Source: Deltaproteobacteria bacterium (GTDB lineage Bacteria; Desulfobacterota; GWC2-55-46). From it: DNA of 43,834 bases. Positions 39,607 to 43,834 of this stretch are shown piece after piece. The notes under the pieces are model-generated. The model did no database searches. It was not told the DNA's origin and saw nothing but the letters and a program-made list of their open reading frames with translations. The DNA is taken from the NCBI GenBank assembly GCA_016212705.1, contig JACREU010000078.1:1-43834 (forward strand). Direction: 5' to 3'. The first letter of the stretch is position 1. Each line of letters opens with the position of its first letter. The position numbers and the translations under genes are program-made.

Positions 39607-40344
39607 TTACCACCCGAGGCGGAGCCTCTCGGCGAGCCTCTCGGGGAGCCCCGCCGCGAGTATCTTCCCGGCGGTCGTGTGTATGTCGTACTCGAACCTA
39701 TGGAAGGTTATGAGCGTTTTCTTCGTATCAAAGACCGCGAATGACGCCCTCGGGTCGCGGTCCCTGGGCTGACCCAGCGCGCCTGGGTTGATGAGGTAGC
39801 TTGCACCCTTTTCGACCTTGACGGAGACGCCGGTGACGGCGTCTATCACACCTCCCGCCTCGACATATGAAAGCGGCACGTGGGTGTGGCCGAAGAAGCA
39901 TACGCTTGTCTGCTTATCGAGCCCCCGCATGAGCTCGAAGTTCTTCTCGGCGTCATTGACCCCCATTATATAGCGGTCGGTATTATTGACCCACCCGTGG
40001 ATAGCGAGGAACTTCCTGTCTATATGGAGAGACCTCGGAAGCGCCCTCAGGAACGCGGCGTTCTCGGGCGTAAGCGCTTCCATTGTCCAGACTACTGCGT
40101 TGGCCGCGAGGAGGTTGAAGTCGGATGCGCCCTCAAGACCGGCCGCGCGCGAGTCGTGGTTGCCCATGACGCACTGTATACGGTTCTTCCTTATGATCTC
40201 GACGCACTCGTTTGGGTTGGCGTTGTATCCGACGACGTCGCCCAGACAGACCGTCTTGTCGATGTCGAGTGCCTTTATCTCTTCGAGGAAGGACGTGAGC
40301 GCTTCGAGGTTCGAGTGGATGTCAGAGATTACTGCGTAGCGCAT
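39607..40344 (-). CDS. Metallophosphoesterase family protein
   Basis: A 245-residue calcineurin-like phosphoesterase. All metal-binding motifs are visible: DIHSN at residues 8-12, GDVVGY, GNHD, HGW and GHTH. It resembles the YfcE/MJ0936 group and the diadenosine-tetraphosphatase-like PrpE/ApaH relatives, which cleave phosphodiesters or nucleotide polyphosphates. The start MRYAVISDIH needs no extension. The natural substrate is not evident from sequence or context. Confidence 0.9.
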   Translation of the reverse strand: MRYAVISDIHSNLEALTSFLEEIKALDIDKTVCLGDVVGYNANPNECVEIIRKNRIQCVMGNHDSRAAGLEGASDFNLLAANAVVWTMEALTPENAAFLRALPRSLHIDRKFLAIHGWVNNTDRYIMGVNDAEKNFELMRGLDKQTSVCFFGHTHVPLSYVEAGGVIDAVTGVSVKVEKGASYLINPGALGQPRDRDPRASFAVFDTKKTLITFHRFEYDIHTTAGKILAAGLPERLAERLRLGW

Positions 40345-40425
40345 ATGTCTCAGCCGGTTCTGCGGCCTGGCGTCTCCTCGTGCGTTTTTGTATTAAAATG
40401 GGGGCTTAATCGGCGGGCTTGCGGG

Positions 40426-40737
40426 TCAGTGAATGGTGCCTTTTACATCCTCACCTTCGAAGATAACTTTCCCGGTCTGAAATGGGTCGCTTGTGAACTT
40501 GTCCCTGCATGTCTTACAGAGTATGAAGATGAGCTCCTTGGAGACGTCCTCCTCTATCGCCTTCTGGTCAAGCGTCTCCATCGCGTCGAGGAGGTCGTTT
40601 ATCCCCTCCTCCACGTCCCCGTTGTATTCCTCAAGATAGCCGTCGAAGTCGGCGAAACTCCGTATCTCGACGATATATTTAAGGCTGCCCTTCTGGAGTT
40701 CCCTCCCGCAGCTGTTACACCTCAGTTTCTGGACCAT
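40426..40737 (-). CDS. Small zinc-ribbon-like protein of unknown function
   Basis: A 103-residue acidic protein with one CxxC near each end: CNSCG after the N-terminus and CKTCRDKF near residue 76. These are likely to form a single zinc site around an insert rich in Asp and Glu. The ATG at 40737 has AAAGGA 8 nt upstream; a GTG two codons earlier overlaps that spacing. It lies 81 nt before the phosphoesterase gene on the same strand. I do not recognise a named family. Confidence 0.7.
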   Translation of the reverse strand: MVQKLRCNSCGRELQKGSLKYIVEIRSFADFDGYLEEYNGDVEEGINDLLDAMETLDQKAIEEDVSKELIFILCKTCRDKFTSDPFQTGKVIFEGEDVKGTIH

Positions 40738-40959
40738 TCTCACTATCCTTTCGAGCCGAACGCAACAGAAAAAACCGGCTTTCCCGGCTCAATCCGTTCT
40801 TGAGCAAATCTTAACCCTAAAGAAGCACCTTGTCAAACTAAATAGGAATATGCTGATTTTACCGGATGTTAGGCGGCGGTCCTCTCCGGATACACATTTA
40901 TCATTGATGAAAGGCGCATGACAGGGGGCTCAAACGCCGCCTGTCAAAGCAAACGCCGT

Positions 40960-40969
40960 CCCCCCCCCC
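40960..40969 (+). repeat. C10 homopolymer upstream of the helicase promoter
   Basis: Ten consecutive C end four bases before the -35 box of the helicase gene. Such tracts change length by slippage and, so near a promoter, could alter expression. Sequencing error is the alternative. Confidence 0.7.
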
Positions 40970-40973
40970 ACCG

Positions 40974-41002
40974 TTGGCATACGGCGCCATAAGTGTTATC
41001 AT
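40974..41002 (+). promoter_or_regulatory. Sigma-70 promoter of the helicase gene, probably giving a leaderless mRNA
   Basis: TTGGCA (40974-40979), 17-nt spacer, TATCAT (40997-41002), followed after only 6 nt by the ATG. Transcription should start at or next to the ATG, and no Shine-Dalgarno is present. Confidence 0.65.
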
Positions 41003-41008
41003 CTCTCC

Positions 41009-43300
41009 ATGACGCTAAGCGAGATAATTGAGGACATAAAGACGAGGAAGGACCTCCGGGAGGTCGTCCATCACGAGGAGATACCACGGAGACCCGCGTT
41101 CTTTGCCGAGACTGAGAGACCGCTACGCGCGGAATTAAAAGAGGCGCTCTCATCCATCGGGATAGAAAAGCTATTTTCGCACCAGGCGCGCGCAATAGAC
41201 CTCATAAGGGACAACAGGAACGTCGTAGTAATGACTCCGACGTCGAGCGGCAAGTCGCTCATATATAACATCCCGGTTATAGAGGCCCTGCTTGAAGACA
41301 ACGACGCGCGCGCCCTCTATCTCTTTCCCTTGAAGGGACTCGAACAGGACCAGCTCGGCGCGTTCAGGGAATTGACGGACAGGCTATTGCCAGGTCGTGG
41401 AGATACGGCCAAACCTAAAAAAAGGTCCGCCTTTGTCCCGTCGCTCTCGGAGATCTACGACGGCGACACTACCGCGTACCGGAGAAAGAAGATACGCGAG
41501 ACCCCGCCGGCGGTGATACTCACGAACCCGGACATGCTCCACCTCGCGATAAACGCATTTCATCCCAAGTGGGAGAGGTTCTTCCGTAATCTGAAATTCA
41601 TCGTAATAGACGAGGTACACACGTACAAGGGCGTCTTCGGCTCCCATGTCGCGAATGTCCTCAGAAGATTCCGCAGAATCGCCAGGATGTACGGGGCAGA
41701 CCCTGTATTCATAGCCTGCTCCGCGACTATCGCCAACCCCAGGGGGCTCGCGGAGACTCTAACCGGCCTGCCCTTCGATCTCGTCGAAGATAGCGGCGCG
41801 CCCGTCGGCAGGCGGCACTTCCTCTTCATAAACCCGCTACCTGAAGTAAGCCCCTACACGATCGCCACGCGCGTCTTTACCGCATCCGTCCGCGCGGGGC
41901 TCAAGACGATCGCCTTTACCAGGGCCCGGAAGGTAACGGAGCTCATGCACGCGTGGGTGAACGAGACCGCGCCAGATATAGGCGCGAAGATAAGCTCTTA
42001 CAGGGCGGGTTTTCTGCCGGAGGAAAGGCGCGATATAGAGACGCGGCTCTTTAACGGGGAGCTGACCGGCGTAATATCGACGAGCGCGCTCGAGCTCGGA
42101 GTCGACATAGGCGGGCTCGACGTCTGCGTGCTCGTAGGATACCCGGGCTCGATAAGCTCCACGTGGCAGAGGGGCGGACGCGCCGGGAGGTCCGGGAGGG
42201 ACTCTCTCATCGTCATGGTCGCGCTCTCCGACGCGCTCGACCAGTACTTCATGAGGAACCCGGACGACTTTTTCAAGAGGAACGTCGAGGCCGCGGTGCT
42301 CGACTTTGAGAACCCTTCCATTTTGAAAGGCCACCTCCTCTCGGCTGTCGCCGAGGGGTACTTGAAGCCGACGGACGCGGTCTATGATACAAAAAAATAC
42401 GGACCTATATTGAACGAGCTTGAGGCCGAAGGCAAGGTGCGCCATTGGCAGAAGGGCGACATCTGGTATCCGAGAAAACGCACGCCACAGCTCGATATTT
42501 CCATAAGGGAGGCTGGAGAACCTTACAGGATAGTAAAAGAGGACGGCAGGACGCTCGGCGAATCCAGCTCCGCGCGCGTACTCTACGACCTCCACCCAGG
42601 CGCGATCTACCTCCACCGGGGGGTCCAGTACAGGGTCGTAAGGCTCGACATGACCGAAAAGAAGGTCTTTTGCAGGCTCGCGCCGGAAGTCGACTATTAT
42701 ACGCGCGCGATGTCACACGAGGAGACGGAGATAGTGGCTGAAGACGCGGTAAGGGACTTGAATGACTTAAGGCTCCATCTCGGCAGGCTCAAAGTCACAG
42801 AGCGCGTCCTCGGTTACAGAAAAAAACAGATACACACGGACAAGATGCTGGGGGAATTTCAGCTGGAACTCCCGGAGACGATATTCACGACGACCGGCGT
42901 ATGGTTTAAGGTCGACGACGCCTTGATAAGCTCGGTCAGAGAAAAAGGCTTCGGCTCATCCGGCGGCCTCCACGCGGCAGAGCACGCGATGATAGCGGCG
43001 CTCCCCTTGTACGCCCTCTGCGACAGGATGGACCTCGGCGGCGTAAGCTACCCGTTAAACCCCGAGCTCCAGAGCCCCGCGATATTCATATACGACGGAC
43101 ACGAGGGGGGCGTGGGTCTCGCCAAAAGAGGGTTTGAGTGCGCTCCTGAGTGGTTCTCGTCCACCTTGAGGCTCATGGAGGAGTGCGCCTGCGAGGTCGC
43201 CTGCCCTTCCTGCACACAGGACCCGAAGTGCGGCAACAACAACGAGCCGTTGGATAAGCGTGCCGCCATAATGATGATAAGGAAGTGGCTGGGGGGATAG
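41009..43300 (+). CDS. mrfA: MrfA-like DEAD/DEAH-box helicase with DUF1998 domain
   Basis: A 763-residue superfamily 2 helicase. Walker A is TPTSSGKS (76-83), motif II is VIDEVHTYKG, motif III is CSATIANP and motif VI is QRGGRAGRSGR. The C-terminal DUF1998 domain has the four-cysteine cluster CACEVACPSC...DPKCGNNN. Length and layout match B. subtilis YprA/MrfA, a 3'-5' DNA helicase that helps repair mitomycin damage without UvrA. It is a single-gene unit between its promoter and a bidirectional terminator. The start has no Shine-Dalgarno but sits just after a good -10 box. Confidence 0.92.
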   Translation: MTLSEIIEDIKTRKDLREVVHHEEIPRRPAFFAETERPLRAELKEALSSIGIEKLFSHQARAIDLIRDNRNVVVMTPTSSGKSLIYNIPVIEALLEDNDARALYLFPLKGLEQDQLGAFRELTDRLLPGRGDTAKPKKRSAFVPSLSEIYDGDTTAYRRKKIRETPPAVILTNPDMLHLAINAFHPKWERFFRNLKFIVIDEVHTYKGVFGSHVANVLRRFRRIARMYGADPVFIACSATIANPRGLAETLTGLPFDLVEDSGAPVGRRHFLFINPLPEVSPYTIATRVFTASVRAGLKTIAFTRARKVTELMHAWVNETAPDIGAKISSYRAGFLPEERRDIETRLFNGELTGVISTSALELGVDIGGLDVCVLVGYPGSISSTWQRGGRAGRSGRDSLIVMVALSDALDQYFMRNPDDFFKRNVEAAVLDFENPSILKGHLLSAVAEGYLKPTDAVYDTKKYGPILNELEAEGKVRHWQKGDIWYPRKRTPQLDISIREAGEPYRIVKEDGRTLGESSSARVLYDLHPGAIYLHRGVQYRVVRLDMTEKKVFCRLAPEVDYYTRAMSHEETEIVAEDAVRDLNDLRLHLGRLKVTERVLGYRKKQIHTDKMLGEFQLELPETIFTTTGVWFKVDDALISSVREKGFGSSGGLHAAEHAMIAALPLYALCDRMDLGGVSYPLNPELQSPAIFIYDGHEGGVGLAKRGFECAPEWFSSTLRLMEECACEVACPSCTQDPKCGNNNEPLDKRAAIMMIRKWLGG

Positions 43301-43360
43301 TTTTGGATGCGCCCCGTTCTTATAATCACTGGACAATACAAACATAATGTACAAACAAAA

Positions 43361-43387
43361 AGAGGCCCCTGTCTCTCAGGGGCCTCT
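43361..43387. terminator. Bidirectional rho-independent terminator
   Basis: Perfect 11-bp stem AGAGGCCCCTG / CAGGGGCCTCT with a 5-nt loop and runs of five T on both strands. It ends the helicase gene (+) and leuB (-). Confidence 0.9.
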
Positions 43388-43409
43388 TTTTCAGTAGTAT
43401 CGAAAGCCT

Positions 43410-43834
<425 letters not shown>

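Noticed and set aside
39880-40803. 307-codon plus-strand frame opposite the phosphoesterase and zinc-ribbon genes
   Set aside because: It is antisense to two well-supported genes and shows no family similarity.
41837-42616. 259-codon minus-strand frame opposite the helicase gene
   Set aside because: It is a shadow of the MrfA-like gene caused by GC-rich third positions; no family motif is seen in it.

Overview
The window looks like chromosome from a Gram-negative bacterium, most likely a deltaproteobacterium-like (Desulfobacterota-type) lineage. The signs are a moderately GC-rich genome, an RND/TolC efflux set, outer-membrane and lipoprotein genes, c-type cytochromes, a DUF1858 protein and sigma-54 regulation. 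The lineage is an inference; no rRNA or tRNA gene was seen. Most genes lie on the minus strand.

1-15.5 kb holds a long minus-strand nucleotide-sugar and carbohydrate-modification region. In transcription order it runs: LUD/Fe-S/CCG protein, E1-type PLP sugar dehydratase (His in place of the PLP lysine, plus a Cys cluster), HddC-like nucleotidyltransferase, HddA-like GHMP kinase, an extended SDR, a GDP-fucose-synthase-like SDR, a two-subunit thiamine-diphosphate enzyme without E2/E3, a DJ-1/PfpI protein, a degenerate GDP-fucose-synthase-like domain fused to a cupin, a MITE-like element, a UxaA-type dehydratase, a HAD phosphatase and two B12/radical-SAM-type proteins, the last cut by the window edge. 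Several neighbours overlap by ATGA or 8 nt. Together they suggest an undescribed deoxy, possibly branched-chain, sugar made on an NDP-heptose-like scaffold.

15.9-18.7 kb is regulatory and holds the least expected feature. A PAS-AAA+-Fis sigma-54 activator follows, on the same strand, an operon of four tiny membrane-peptide genes (27-47 aa). Each has its own ribosome-binding site or coupled start. The operon sits behind a textbook -24/-12 sigma-54 promoter, with a perfect 12-bp inverted repeat about 200 bp upstream and a strong terminator at its end. A fifth peptide of the same kind lies alone at 26.4 kb. All five carry a Glu at the N-terminal edge of the single membrane helix.

18.8-25.2 kb is a TetR-controlled RND efflux operon (TetR, TolC, adaptor, pump) with a visible promoter and operator. 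25.2-28.7 kb is a TlpA / DUF4266 / DUF3570 / ApbE group of extracytoplasmic redox and flavinylation type, with the fifth tiny peptide inside it. 28.9-31.9 kb has a metallo-beta-lactamase-fold protein and a cytochrome operon (b561-diheme fusion, SHP-like monoheme, diheme). 32.1-34.1 kb is a Zur-like regulator with a zinc-type ABC ATPase and permease. The remainder is mostly housekeeping: a GNAT/ADP-forming acyl-CoA synthetase fusion, an RlmI-like rRNA methyltransferase, an ArsB/NhaD-type permease, a metallophosphoesterase, a small zinc-ribbon protein, an MrfA-like DUF1998 helicase and the C-terminal part of LeuB.
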